Source: Lactarius indigo (Eukaryota; Basidiomycota; Agaricomycetes; Russulales; Russulaceae). From it: a stretch of DNA of 64,000 nucleotides. The DNA is taken from positions 310,001 to 374,000 of the forward strand of contig JAFKAC010000040.1 of assembly GCA_025766275.1 (NCBI GenBank), in the 5' to 3' direction. Under the pieces are notes generated by a model. It did no database searches and was not told where the DNA came from. It saw only the letters and a program-made list of their open reading frames with translations. This document shows, piece after piece, positions 36,088 through 47,600 of this stretch. Every line of letters begins with the position of its first letter. Within the stretch, counting starts at the first letter, position 1. Made by a program: the position numbers and the translations under genes.

Positions 36088-37096
36088 AATCGATTTTATT
36101 CCGGGGCAGTACATAATACAAGGCCGGTCTCCACAAGTCGTAGACAAGAGGAATTTAAGTAACAAGTGTAAGTAATGAGACCCACGTGCACCGGGGTTAT
36201 AGCGTGATATAAGTAGTCTCCTTCCAAAGGTAGACGGGTGTGACGTTAGAAGTATGTGATAGATGAGTAAAAGGGACCCTTGAAAGGGCACGGAACGCGT
36301 AAAGGTTGCACTTACAAGGCTGTGCTGAGCACAGGGTGGCAAGTCGAGGTTTGAGAGAGCTCCTTCATCCGGGATCGCGTGGGATTGGTGGGTTCAAGGG
36401 CCTGTATGCTGCGACAGATTTTTGGAGCATCCGGCACAGGGAGATAGGGTAGAGGGTGAAAATTGTTAGGGGAGGGGGTTCGCCGATGAGGTCATAGCTG
36501 AAGGCGTGGTGGCGTGGGTAGTCAAGGTTACGACAGTGATAAATGATGTGATTGAATGAGTACTCTGCTTTGTGGCAGAGGGGGTGAGGGCACAGGGCAG
36601 CCTCTCGCGGAAGGTCCGGGCGGTGGCGGAAGGTGTAGTCGGATGTGAATGAATGGAGAGTGGCGAGTTGCATGGCAGTGGAGTGAGCGCGACGTTTAAT
36701 AGGCTCGTAATCATCACTGGGCTTTTTGGGGGGTATGGCGGCCAGCCATAAAGGATGGTTGCGACCGTCTGGTGGTTGGGTGAGGTCGATGGAGTGGCCA
36801 TAGGCTCGTGGGCGGTTGGGAGAAGTGATAATGGAATGCCAGTCCGAGGCCCATGAGCGGTAGGCGGCGCCTCTAAGTGACTTTTTGATCCATGCAGCGG
36901 AGCGCTGGGGGGAGGCGATCGTGGGGGAAGCATTTTGACAAGCCTTGAGGGCCTCTTTGCGCGCATGGGAGTCTGGAGCTCTTTTTCTATCGACAGGCGA
37001 CCACACGAGATGAATCATGGTGTCCCTAGGCGGTGAAACAGAAAAGAATGTAGTTAGTGCACGGTGCCAAGTGAGCACCTGAATGACTGTGTATCT
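36040..37096 (-). mobile_element. 5'-truncated LINE with 16-bp target-site duplication
   Basis: GAATGACTGTGTATCT occurs at 36040-36055 and 37081-37096. The 1025-bp insert lies on the minus strand, with a poly(A) tail seen as a run of 32 T at 36055-36086. It encodes about 240 residues of a non-LTR retrotransposon C-terminus (ending at 36365): an RNase H-like region, then a zinc-knuckle pattern CPHPLC...H....C (about 36600-36530), then a basic Pro-rich tail. Reverse transcriptase and 5' parts are missing. Units 2 and 3 have the uninterrupted site (about 50815 and 60705), so it inserted after the duplication. An ORF runs through the right junction by chance. Confidence 0.9.
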
Positions 37097-37654
37097 ATCA
37101 CACGATAACAGTTGCAGTAATTTCCTGGTATTACAATGCGAGTATCTACCTCGACCCCAGAGCATGCACGTGTAACTCCTACCTTACTTTTTCTTGTCTT
37201 TAATACTCGCGGTCTCTATCCAATTTTTTGGTACTCCCAAACTATCAAGCAGCTCTAGAACCACCCGTGTCTGTTTTCCCTGAACCATCACCTCCTGCCC
37301 CCCGCCCGCTGCTAGCGATACTTTGTGTACACGACATCAGAAAATGACATCAGTTTGCTGGATTCAGAAAGAGCATGACCTACCCCAAGTCGAAGATGCA
37401 CAGCGCACTCGCAGTGCTTCAGCCAGAGCATCTGCTGAGATGTGGAATGGTCCAAACCCTGTGATGTGTGTGCAGGCCCTGCCGCCATGGCCTTTCCTTT
37501 CCTTGCTACGCAAACCCTGCTTGGCCTTGCCATGGCGGCCTTGCCTTGCCTTGGCGGTCACTATAATTGAGCACAGCGCACCCTTTTTGATGATAGACTC
37601 GTCCCCGGAGACCGCGATATGGTACAATAGCTGCATATTTTTGCACAAGCTGCC

Positions 37655-38387
37655 TGTCACGCCTCTGCGGGGGCGTGCGTCGTTCTGTAACAGATCCTGC
37701 CTGAGGCAAAGGACTCTGAGTCGGATCCCCACTGAGTGGAAGGATTCCTAAGGTCTTCTGTAACAGCCCCTGTACTAAGGTAGCTGAGTCTGTGGCAATC
37801 CCCCTATGCTAAGGTGGGAAAGGTCCTTCTGTAACAGCCCCTTGTGATAAGGTGACTGAGTCTGTAGCAATGGACGAGCGCAGAGGCCTAAGTCCAAAGG
37901 TCACGTGTCACTGGGCTGACCAGTAAGACAGAAAGAGGGCAAGAGCGAAGTCAAGGGGGAGCCTGCACAGAGGCTGAGAGGGGAATGACCCAAAGGAGAT
38001 GAGGGTCAAGGGTCAGAGGTTCTGGGTCAAGGGCTTGAGTGCTGAAGGGACTGAGGCACTCAAGGAGTCAATGGAGATACAACGCAGATAGTTGATTAAG
38101 CCAAAGCTAAGGAGCTAAGGCGCACTACAGGGTTCCTTATATAGTACAGGATTGCGCCTGAGCGCATAGTGCTACTGGTTGCTATAGATAGAATAATGTG
38201 CTGGCAAGATGGCATCAACATTGTGCAAGATGGTGTCATGCCAGCAAGGCAGGAGAAGGATGAACAAGAATAGCACAGAAGGTGCTAGAACAATCAGATA
38301 AGGGAGAGCATAGAAAGGTAACTACCAAGAGAGGGGATGGATCAGATAAGGACAAAAAAAGGGAAGATGGCAGGGGAGTTCATGACA
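37655..38387. mobile_element. Solo LTR 1 (733 bp) in eIF2D exon, unit 1
   Basis: The element begins TGTCACGCC and ends GTTCATGACA, with short TGTCA/TGACA inverted ends, and is flanked by the 5-bp duplication CTGCC (37650-37654 and 38388-38392). Internal features fit an LTR: tandem GTCTTCTGTAACAGCCCC-like motifs and TTATATAG near 38140 as a possible TATA box. No retrotransposon coding region is present, so it arose by LTR-LTR recombination. The 5-bp duplication fits Gypsy or Copia elements. It is absent from the same exon in units 2 and 3. Confidence 0.9.
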
Positions 38388-38631
38388 CTGCCCAGCACTT
38401 CATCATGCTTCGCATATTATGGGGCGGGGGTAGTACCCTTGGCGTTAGGAGGACTGTAGAGCGCGGTAGCCAAGACTGGGTCCGATCTGATGTTGATGAA
38501 CTGCTGCCAAAAGCGGTTGACTAGATCATGCTTCTCAACGTATGTGAACAAGGCGGATGTGATATCCGTGAGCGGATACAAGGCTGCTGTGCTATGGTAG
38601 TCGTAAATCCTTCATTAGCAGAGAGAATGAA

Positions 38632-39130
38632 TGTTACGCTCCACCGGCGTGAGTCCGACTTGGACACGAAGAAGGCGTAATCGACTTAGCGAAAGTTAGG
38701 CGAATGGGGACTTCGTATCAACCCAACGCAGGCTGAACAGGGGCACACTGGCACACGCTGCAGCGAAGGTATAAAGAGTACTATCCCTTGATGGATAGAA
38801 GTAGAGGCACTCTTAGTCGAAGACTAAGGCAGACAAAAGACGAGTCAAGATAGTGGATTGAAGAAGACCAAGATGGGGACTCTTGGTCTTCCGAGTCAAC
38901 TACTTATACAAATACGCACGGGCTTTAAAGTGCCACTAGAACAGTAAGTCACCAATAGCGTAACTAGCTCAAACCCTAGTACAGCTATCCTAGGAATGAG
39001 TCATACATGAGTCACAATCACATGCGAACTACCATGCTGACTGATACAATGTAAGAGTCCATGACTAATATCAATACCAGACCGTAGTCATAACCGGTCA
39101 TGAGTCATGTAATGAGTCCGTACTGTAACA
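38632..39130. mobile_element. Solo LTR 2 (499 bp) in eIF2D intron 6, unit 1
   Basis: The element begins TGTTACGCTCC and ends GTACTGTAACA, and is flanked by ATGAA at 38627-38631 and 39131-39135. It has a different sequence from LTR 1, so it is a separate family. GGTATAAAGAG near 38768 could be its TATA box. Removing it with one repeat gives the short intron seen in units 2 and 3. Confidence 0.9.
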
Positions 39131-40846
39131 ATGAAGCAACAGCATGAAACCTTACTCGAGTCCGAAATCTTCAAAAAGCGGTAACGTGCCAAGGTGCGGC
39201 TTCCACAACTCCCTCACTGTGAGGGCCTTTTCTGCTTTAGCAGCTTCAGCCACCTGCTGTGCTTCACGCTCCACAGCACGTCATCTCCGCTCATCTTCCT
39301 CCCCAACTGTGCGATGACGTCGATGCGTAATAACGTCTGCATGTCTCGGGAACACTACAGCTACCTGCACTTCGGGCTGGGCATGTTTCAATTTGAGTAG
39401 CCCATCCTTTTCTGATGCACATAAAAAGGCGGAGAGCGACTTGAACGTGGAATGCTTGATGTCAACGGGTGTGGTAGCGTTCTGTAAGAACGGGCACGCA
39501 GGGAGGATGTGTGCCATGTACAAAGTGGTTGTGGGCATTGGAAATGCTGAATTTGGGAGGGAAGCAAGGGTCGTTCGGAGGGCTTGCAAGAGTGCCGCGC
39601 GTAGATCAGTGGACACTTCTGAACAATCGGTTAACATCGTGAGGAACAAAGGGCACAGTGAGCACCGGCACTATACCTTCTGGCGTGAGCTTCTCTATCA
39701 CCTCGATTTTTACGGCATTGTCCTGTGTCACGGCGGGAGCACTCTCTGAAGACTCTTGATCTGCACCGGGCCGTGGTGCGTCCGCTCCACTCCCACTTCT
39801 GTCTGCCCCACCACCGTCGTCGCCCACGCCGCCTGCTGCCCCCACTACAGGGACGACATCAGGTTGCTCGCCCCGGGACCCGAGAGACCACAGGTGGTCT
39901 TTCCAGGTATGCAGTACGACGACCGCCTTCCCTTTATTCGCACTGTTGTTACTGATCCTATCTGCGTCGACGGCCATGCGGCCCACAGCCAGGGGTGGCC
40001 CCCATGCGTCACGCGCGAATTGCGCGATGCTGACGAGGGCGCCGGCCGGTGCGTGCGACGGCGCCTGTACGACTGCTCAAGAATGGGGCTCAGAACTCGG
40101 CATGTGAAAAGAGTGGTGGATGATCTCGCCCACCGCCGGGTACCATGATGTCTGCGCCGCCGATGAGGACAGGAATGATGGCAGCGCTGGTGGTGAGCAC
40201 TGGGAGCAGCGTTGGGTATTTCCGGAGTGTGTATACTAGGGCCCGATCAATAAAACGATGGACATACGCCAGTGGGGGTGGGGGTGAAGTCAGCGGGCAA
40301 ACCTGTGGGGGTCAGCTCATCGAATGATGAACCCGAGTCTTTCCCAGAACCGAACCACAATGGGTCTCCGTCCACTGACACGTAGGGGACCTGTAAGAGG
40401 AGCAATGGAGCGCGGCAAACAGTCAAATCACATCGTCCTCTCATCGGAGCGATCTACAGAGGGCACGTACTCCGGGTGTGCCATTGTGTGCTCTAAATTT
40501 TCGTACGAGAAGACCATCTGGCACAAGCATGTCGGCAATTTCAGCAGCCAGCTGGAACCGCTCGGTCGTGCGCGCTTTGAATTTGCGCCTGTCTGACGAT
40601 CTAAGAGGGGCTGGAAAGTCGAGTCCGTAAGATGCAGCTCAACTAGAATGACTGTGAATGTACCGAATGTCTTAATGTCCGCAAATGGTTTCTTGAACAT
40701 CTGTGCAAGTCATGGCTGGGAGAAGCGATGGTGAGACGGCGTCTTTCACTGGCATTTCAAGAACTGTCCCAGCGCTAGACCAGTGATCTTCTTTTTACGA
40801 CAGAAGGACACAGCTGCCTTTTAATCACCACCAACCAGTAGTCCCC

Positions 40847-41990
40847 ATGGGCCTATTGGCCCATTTCCGTTTCCTTGTTGCGCTCTCCTTGGCCAGCATC
40901 ACCTCCGGCACCACCCGCGCCCTCAAACTGCGCCAGGTCATTGAACCTCCACACAACTGGGTCAATCTAGGTGGCGCGCCACGATCATCCCACATCTTCC
41001 CGCTACGTATTGTGCTTCTCCTCACACGCTTCTCTGAACTCGAGCAGCACCTCTCAGAGGGTAGTGATCCGTTTCATCCAAGTTATGGGAAACACCTACC
41101 GAAGGAAGACGTCAAGGCGCTTGCGGCGCTGCCTGTAAGCAGCGGCGATGGGGTCCTTGAATGGCTAGAAAGTCATGGAGTCCAGAAGGAGGCATGTCAC
41201 ATGTCGCCTGCTGGCGATTGGGTGACCTGTTGCGCAGGTGGAATCGGCCACCATACCTCGTTTTTGTGAAGTCCAACTCAATGCACGTTCTAGGAATTCC
41301 GCATGTGGAAGCACGTAGAGGACGTTGACGACCTCGTGCGCACAGCCTGCTCCCACTGGCACACCTTGACGGACATATCGTACTTATACAGCCGATGATG
41401 ATATTCAATCGTGCCAAGGCACAACATACCACATACCACTTCATAGATCTTGACACTAGTAATACGGCTTCGTCCCAATCCTCATCTGCAAAGATCACCG
41501 TGCCTCTGTCTGGGGTGACAGTCGACGTGAGCTGCAACAAGTTGATCACGGTTTCGTGTTTCAAGCAGCTTTACAACGCGGTTGATTACGTTCCCAGAGC
41601 CGCAGATAAGAACACGATAGGGCTTGTTGGAGCAATTTGCTAACTTTAGTGATTTGAAACTGTTCTACGCAGATCAAACCCCAGCAGCGGTCAATACGTT
41701 GTTCAATATCGTGCTCATCGACGGTGTGTATTGCACTGCCCCTTCGCCTCGTCTTTTGGAGATCGGCTATCTGGTTTTAAAGTGGTCTAAATAACCAAAC
41801 TTTGGCTAAGGCTATAACTGAGGCCGATTTAGACGTGCAGTTTACTCTCATCCCCAACTCCTGGTACGTTTTATTCGACCAGTGGGAAGGCGCCATTCAT
41901 CAAAGATGTCTCCACACCAAATTCCACGAACGAAACTTATGGAGATGTTTCGGATCAAGCACGAGCAAGCCGAGCCTGCCGTCACAATTC
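40847..41990 (+). pseudogene. Truncated sedolisin (S53, tripeptidyl-peptidase-like) protease
   Basis: Starts with a plausible secretion signal (MGLLAHFRFLVALSLASITS), followed by the activation-domain motifs FSELEQHLSEGSDPFHPSYG, KHLPKEDVKAL, VLEWLESHGV and SPAGDWVT. A gap of damaged sequence follows (41240-41390). Then come ITVPLSGVTVDVSC and LYNAVDYVPRAADKNTIG (41490-41620), LEQFANFSDLKLFYADQ in a shifted frame (41630-41680), NQTLAKAITEADLDVQFT (41795-41850) and PTPGTFYSTSGKAPFIKDVS (about 41860). Several frameshifts occur, and the sequence stops before the catalytic Ser region. It lies just beyond the right edge of duplication unit 1 and has no copy after units 2 or 3. Confidence 0.8.
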
Positions 41991-44379
41991 ACAAAGGCGA
42001 TGCACACATACCACTTCCTCCTCGCTACCTCGATTCCTTCTTATCGCGTTCGGTTTCGGCTTCGGGCTCCCTTGTCTCCACTTCATATGACTTGACGTTA
42101 CGACTTTCTGTCTCGATTGTTCCCCCATGACCCTGCGTCTTGACGGCGTGTTCTTTGGACCGTGAATGTCAATCAAATTGTTCCCGATTCACGTCCGACT
42201 GCTTGTTTTCCCTCACGCTCATAAGCCCTCTTCTCTTCCAACTCGATTCACATTCTCGACTTCTCTCGGCGCCCGCGGTTCCGTGTAACGCATAATCTAG
42301 TTACATCCTCATTATTCACATCTACAGAACACTTGCGGCTGAGTTGACGTTTTTTACAAAAAGAAAAATCCTAATTTATATACCACACACATGTTGCGAG
42401 GATGCAGTCACCTCATGGAAGTGTTTATGCTTAGTATGTAAATGTATCAGAACGATCCCTTGTAAGCCTGAGATCCCTCTCGTAGTTGAATCCGCCCACC
42501 AGGCCGCTCGCCCTTGCTCGCGTTTCGCAACCTTAGGTTCTGGCCAAGGGTATGGCATTAACATTGACTATGGAGTAGCTATTGCAGCTCAGAGCGGTAG
42601 AGAGCTTAGGGTTTACGGAACATATCGATTTGACAACCTCATGCATCACAAAGCCACAGCTCCGAGTCATCCTAAGTTTTGTGATGGCCCTGGGTTTTGA
42701 GGTGATATGATTTGCATGGGTTTTCACTAGATGTAAGACGCTCGAGTCAGGAAGGCACCTTGAGACGTGGGGAAGTGACTGCTGGCATGTGACTGAATGG
42801 GGTGACTTGGCGCCCTCGACCGCCTGCGGCCCGGACCATCTCAGACGTTCACTGGCACGGGTCATCTTATTGGCGAGGTTGACTGCGGGTTCCCTCATTC
42901 AATTAGCTTACTGCCATACAGTACTTCGAGTCGTTGTCTCGGGAAAGGGCCTATTTGATATTTCCTTTACCCTTTTCTGAAAATTCACCTTTAGTTCGCA
43001 TAATTCGTGTCATCGGCGCTCTAATTCGGCCACCACTGTTTCCTTTTACCACGCCGTCCATCCGTCACGGTATACGGTCGTACAGAACACCGCACCGCGG
43101 GCGGCACCATCGAGGCTCGAACTTGAGTCATACGAGTACGGTTTATGGTATCCCTGTTACCGTACTAGTGCAATGTTCTACAGTTTATACTACTAGTACT
43201 CTACATGCCCACACCCGCAATAAATCTACCCGGGCTGTGTGTCTTCCAATGCGCATGCTTCATCCTGCACGACCAGCAGCGCGGCTTCACACACACCCGA
43301 ACCCAAGGCAGTTCATATTGTTTGATCAGTGTCCCTACGCGCAGAAACAACCCAGCTCGTCACCGGGCCTGCGATATTTTTTCACCTTTGTGAGCGGCAG
43401 GAGCAAGGAGATGATATCGATCATGCTAGAGATGGAGGAAAAGCTTGAGATAATGGTCGATTCGTGCGTGAAGGGGGGAGAGTGAGGAGAAGGTGTATGA
43501 GCTTGGAAGAGGGTGTCGGTGTCGGAGGCCTGGAGGGCACTGCAGGACGTTGAGCACATAGAAGACTGACGACATTGAAGGTCGACGGGGGGGTAGGAAG
43601 TATGGGACTAAGAGTCGTCAATTTTCGGGCAGGTAGTATGGGATTGGCATTGACTATGGAGTGGCTCAGGCTGTCGCGGCTCAGAGCGGCAGAGAGATTA
43701 CGAGTTACCGTGACGGCAGAAAATGTCGATCTGACAACCCTATGCACCACACGGCCACAGCTCGGAGATGAAAGTCCTGGGTCTTCAGGTGATCTGATTT
43801 GTATGGTATGGCTTTGCACTAGATGCAAGACACCTGGGTCAGGAAGAACCCTGAGTGGGTAGGACTACTAGAGCCCAATTGTAAGCCCAGGCCTCGACCG
43901 CTTGACTCCGAGTCATGCGGACCGAGCGGACCGACGTTCACACGGGTCATCTTTTTTTTTAAAATTATACATCCATTGTTTGTTGCGCGGCCTCTGCTTG
44001 CTAGGGCAAAGAGCGCAGCATTGGCACTGCGCTCCCACACACACTCCGGGGAGCCAACCTGGAAACCCCTTTCGAGGGCCCAGGCTGCACTTTCCGACCC
44101 CCATCAGCGAGGTCTTGTTGCCGTGGGACCCCTCCGCCATCCGAAGATCCGATAGCGGCAAAGTCTATGTATGAGCCGGTTAGCCTCGTCGAATACACTG
44201 GCAGTTCTCTGCCTATCCTTTTGTAAACGGCTCGTCTTATCCACGAGCACGAGGTTGGCGTTCCCTACTATAAATAGTTCAATCAGTCCTACACTTCATG
44301 TTGTTGTTTCGGGAAAAGGCTTGATATTAGCTTTTACTTTTACTGTGCAGCGTCACTGGCATTGGCGTCATTGGTGCTG
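41991..44379. other. Inter-unit spacer with diverged repeat copies
   Basis: Contains two copies of a spacer repeat also found at 53960-54730: about 42535-43290 and about 43590-44400. The part at 43060-43280 matches the left edge of the receptor units (left flanks at 29640, 44400 and 54540), as if a further receptor unit had been lost here. No gene was recognised. ORFs at 43421-44198 overlap the repeats and lack motifs. Confidence 0.6.
42535..43290. repeat. Spacer repeat, copy 1
   Basis: Shares the order TATGGCATTAACATTGACTA, CAGCTCAGAGCGGTAGAGAG, CTCGAGTCAGGAAGGCACC and TCTCGGGAAAGGGCC with the copies at about 43590-44400 and 53960-54730. The right third matches the left border of the receptor units. 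Confidence 0.7.
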
Positions 44380-44400
44380 TTACTCGGCCGCTACTATTTC
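43590..44400. repeat. Spacer repeat, copy 2
   Basis: The same repeat as at 42535-43290, but with extra sequence (about 43860-44270) in its middle. It leads directly into duplication unit 2. Confidence 0.65.
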
Positions 44401-44602
44401 CCTTACTCATACTACACCGTATACCACCGTACAAAACATCGTACCGTGCCATAGAGGCTCGAACTTGGGTCTTACGGATACAGTTTACGGTATCCAAGTC
44501 ACCATATCAGTGGCATGTTCTATTACTAGTATTCCACAATTCCATACCCGCAATATATACTAGTTGGACAGCGTGTCGTCCAAAGCCCATGCTGCATATG
44601 TA

Positions 44603-47600
44603 CTACCACCAACCACGCTCAGAAAAGACCTCCGCAACCTTACGCTGTCCACGTGCTATGGCTTCTTGTCTCGGAGTCCGCCCATGGACGGACCGAGCAT
44701 CCACATCTGCGCCACGCTCTACTAAGAGCAGGCAAATATCCAAGTGCCCCCTCGCCGATGCGACATGCAATACGGTGAGCCCGGACCTGGTTTTTGCGTT
44801 CACATCAGCACCATGGTCGAGCAGTAATTGCGCAACATCCAGATGTCCAAATTGTGTCGCCTGAAGCAGCGGGGTCCAGCCGCCTCGAGTCCGCGAGTTC
44901 ACGTTTGCACCGCGTTCGATCAGCAATTTTGCCACCTCCAGTCTTCCCTCGGCTGATGCGAGTTGCAATGCAGTAGCGCGAGTGCTGTTCCTTTCGTCGA
45001 CATCTGAACCTTGGTCAAGTAATGACTGCACCACGTCCAGCTGTCCGTTTGCTGACGCAGTGTGCAACAACGGTTCCTCGATACGGGGGGGTGCTAACTC
45101 TTCTCCACGTTTCCGTGCAGGCTGAACAACATTGGGGGGCCGATCTCGCGGTCGGACGATTGGCGCTGCACCCGTCATGTGTTCGGATAGGAAGTTCGCT
45201 ACCTCGAGTTTCCCGGAGTCGAATGCCAGATCCAACGGCGTCTTATTGTCGTCATCACATATGTTGAAATCGGCGCCACTCTCGAGAAGGAGCTCCACGA
45301 CGTCAAGGTGACCATTTCTTGTTGCCGAATGCAACGGGGTCCGACCTTCGTCGTTGGGGGAATCCGGGTCTGCGCCGTTGTCGATTAAGAGCCGAACGAC
45401 ATCCAAATGACCGTTGTCCGATGCCATATTCAATGGGGCCCAGCCGTCTGAGGTTTGAGAGTTCACATCCGCCCCGCGCTGGATTAATAGCCATGATATC
45501 TCCACATGTCCGGCAGAGGAAGCGGCGCATAATGGAGTCCGGTGCCCTTGTCTTGGAAGATCGACATCCGCGTTGTGGTCGAGTAACAACCGTACAATGT
45601 CAGCACGTCCGACTAGCGATGCCCAGAACAGCAAGCTATTCCCATTAATATCCGGAGCATCTATATCAGTGCCACATTGAAGAAGCAATAATGCCACATC
45701 AATATCGCCAATCATTACTGCCGCGATAAATGAAGTCTGGTGGTACCCTCCCCTGGCACCAACATCCTCTGGGTAGGTCGAAATCAGGCGCTCCACGAGC
45801 CAGCGGAGACGACAATGTATAGCGTAATATAATGGTGGTGCATCTGGCCGAGAGGGGTGCTTCGTGGGCATGGATTCTCGCCAAGGGTCGTCGAGGTCGT
45901 ATATCCAGATCCATGCAGAGAATGGTGGATTATCCGGGTCAAACAGCCGTTGTGTGGCCTCCAGGATCGTCAATGACACATTCTCGAACTGGCCGTGTTC
46001 AAACCAGTGTCGTGCCGCGTAATCAGCGAGCGGAAACTCCCTAATGCTCTCTTGGTCGATCCGCTCGTCGAGCTGGAGTAAGACCCCGAGGGAGGCCTGC
46101 GCGAGAGTGGCATGTGCCAAGTGAGGGATGATGTGATAGCAAGACATATCCTCGCTCGCGCCGACAAGCCGGTCCGATGTCAGGAATTCCTTCACGGAAA
46201 AGTGGGAAAATTGAACGATTCGAGACCCGTTCACATTGACGACCGTGATGAGACTCGAGCACGCCGAAAGTACAGCTTCTTCGGCATCGCCTAGTCGCCA
46301 GCCGACGTTGAACTGTGGGACAGCTCCTGGACCGAACCGGACCGCCAGAATCTCCGCAAGCTCCTCAACGCGAAGAGGTCTAAAAGATACGGCGAGACAT
46401 TGGAAGAGTCGGTGTGCGAACTGTCGCTTCACTTTATCGATCCGAAGTAACATGTGTTCGTATGTTTCGTCCAACGTATCCGGTAGGTGGTCCAAAATAC
46501 TATGGATACTTGCGGGGAAACATCGGCGCAAGATGTCCAACAAGCAGTAAACCCATCTGAACCTGTCGCATATATTAAGCAACAGTCCAAGAAAACCATA
46601 GAAGGAATAATTCACATGCCGTCTGCTTTCTCCGAGAGTCTATCGATAACCAGCTGCCTATTCTCTGGCATCCATCTTCGCATATTTCGATCGGAGTGGA
46701 CCACTGATTTGATATATCCTAAGATGTCTGCCATTTGTCCGCTTTCTTCGTGGAGTGAAATGCGGAACGACGCCAAAGGTTCGAGAATGCACCGGATGTC
46801 GATCTCCGGGCGACTGGAAACGCATAGATGTACATTCGGAAGCTGCAAACCGACAAGATCTTCCAGGAACTGGAGTACATTTTCACGAGCGGTCGGCATG
46901 CCGGAGATGTTCGGAGATTCGTCGATAGCATCAATGATGATATACGTCGCTGGCTGTCCTGGCGCCTTGAGCATATCCGTCAGGCATTGGGAAAGTGCGC
47001 CATCCGAAGGCTGCTGGGCTCCTTCGTCGTGGTCCAAATAGAAATTCGAGAAAATATCATGGCAAGCGTCAGATTTGGCACTGAGCTGGGAGAGGAGGGA
47101 GGAGAGTAGATCGCGTCGTTGCTGCTTGTGAGTGTCCCTGAAGTCGAAGAAAAAGTAGGCCATCATGACTAGTCCAGCCTTGCGGATCCTGTCGATTTCT
47201 CGGACGATCGTAGACCTGGAAGTGTGCGTGAATACCCACTATCGGAGGTGGTGAGGCACCACATACATCAGAATAGTTTTCCCGGAACCGGCTACAGAGG
47301 GGGAAATGAATCAGGATTGTCGCAAGATATTAATTTCGGAAACCCACGCTTTCCCTGGATCCACAATACGGAGCCCTTCGCGTTCCACTCGGCGAAGGTG
47401 CTTCCTTCGCAGAACCACGTTGCAGTCCCATCTTGATAGGCATCACGCGCAATGTTGTAGTTGGATGATGGGTCTGGAGGGGAGAGCCAACTTCGGGACG
47501 CCTTTTGTAAGCGGTCACCTGCGACTGGCTTTAGTACCACAGGACCACAATGGTAGAACCGACGAATAACGAACGCTTGATCTTATTTATATCGCTCGAA

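Larger units (their letters stand above)
37184..40700 (-). pseudogene. TMA64: eIF2D/TMA64 copy of unit 1, broken by nonsense codon and two solo LTRs
   Basis: Full-length counterpart of the intact gene at 60811-63055. It starts MFKKPFADIKTFG at 40700 and keeps the PUA-type stretch (VSVDGDPLWFGSGKDSGSSF), the GGADIMVPG exon and the winged-helix exon (PMPTTTLYMAHILPA). At 39281-39283 an Arg codon of the intact copy (CGA in DERRRR) is TGA. A solo LTR sits in intron 6 (38632-39130). A second interrupts the coding exon between the SWIB and SUI1 regions (37655-38387). The SUI1 end (GGGQEVMVQGKQTRVVLELL, KDKKK) remains. It could at best make a truncated protein of about 370 residues. Confidence 0.9.
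29615..40740. repeat. Segmental duplication unit 1 (receptor / BBC1-like / eIF2D)
   Basis: First of three directly repeated units, comprising a receptor gene (-), a BBC1-like gene (+) and an eIF2D copy (-). It is the longest because it carries a 1-kb LINE fragment (36056-37080) and two solo LTRs (37655-38387, 38632-39130) that units 2 and 3 lack. Homology ends on the right about 40 bases beyond the eIF2D start codon. Confidence 0.9.

Noticed and set aside
36365..37165. 266-codon ORF starting MLWGRGRY as a host gene
   Set aside because: The start lies outside the LINE, beyond its target-site duplication. The real content is the LINE C-terminus.
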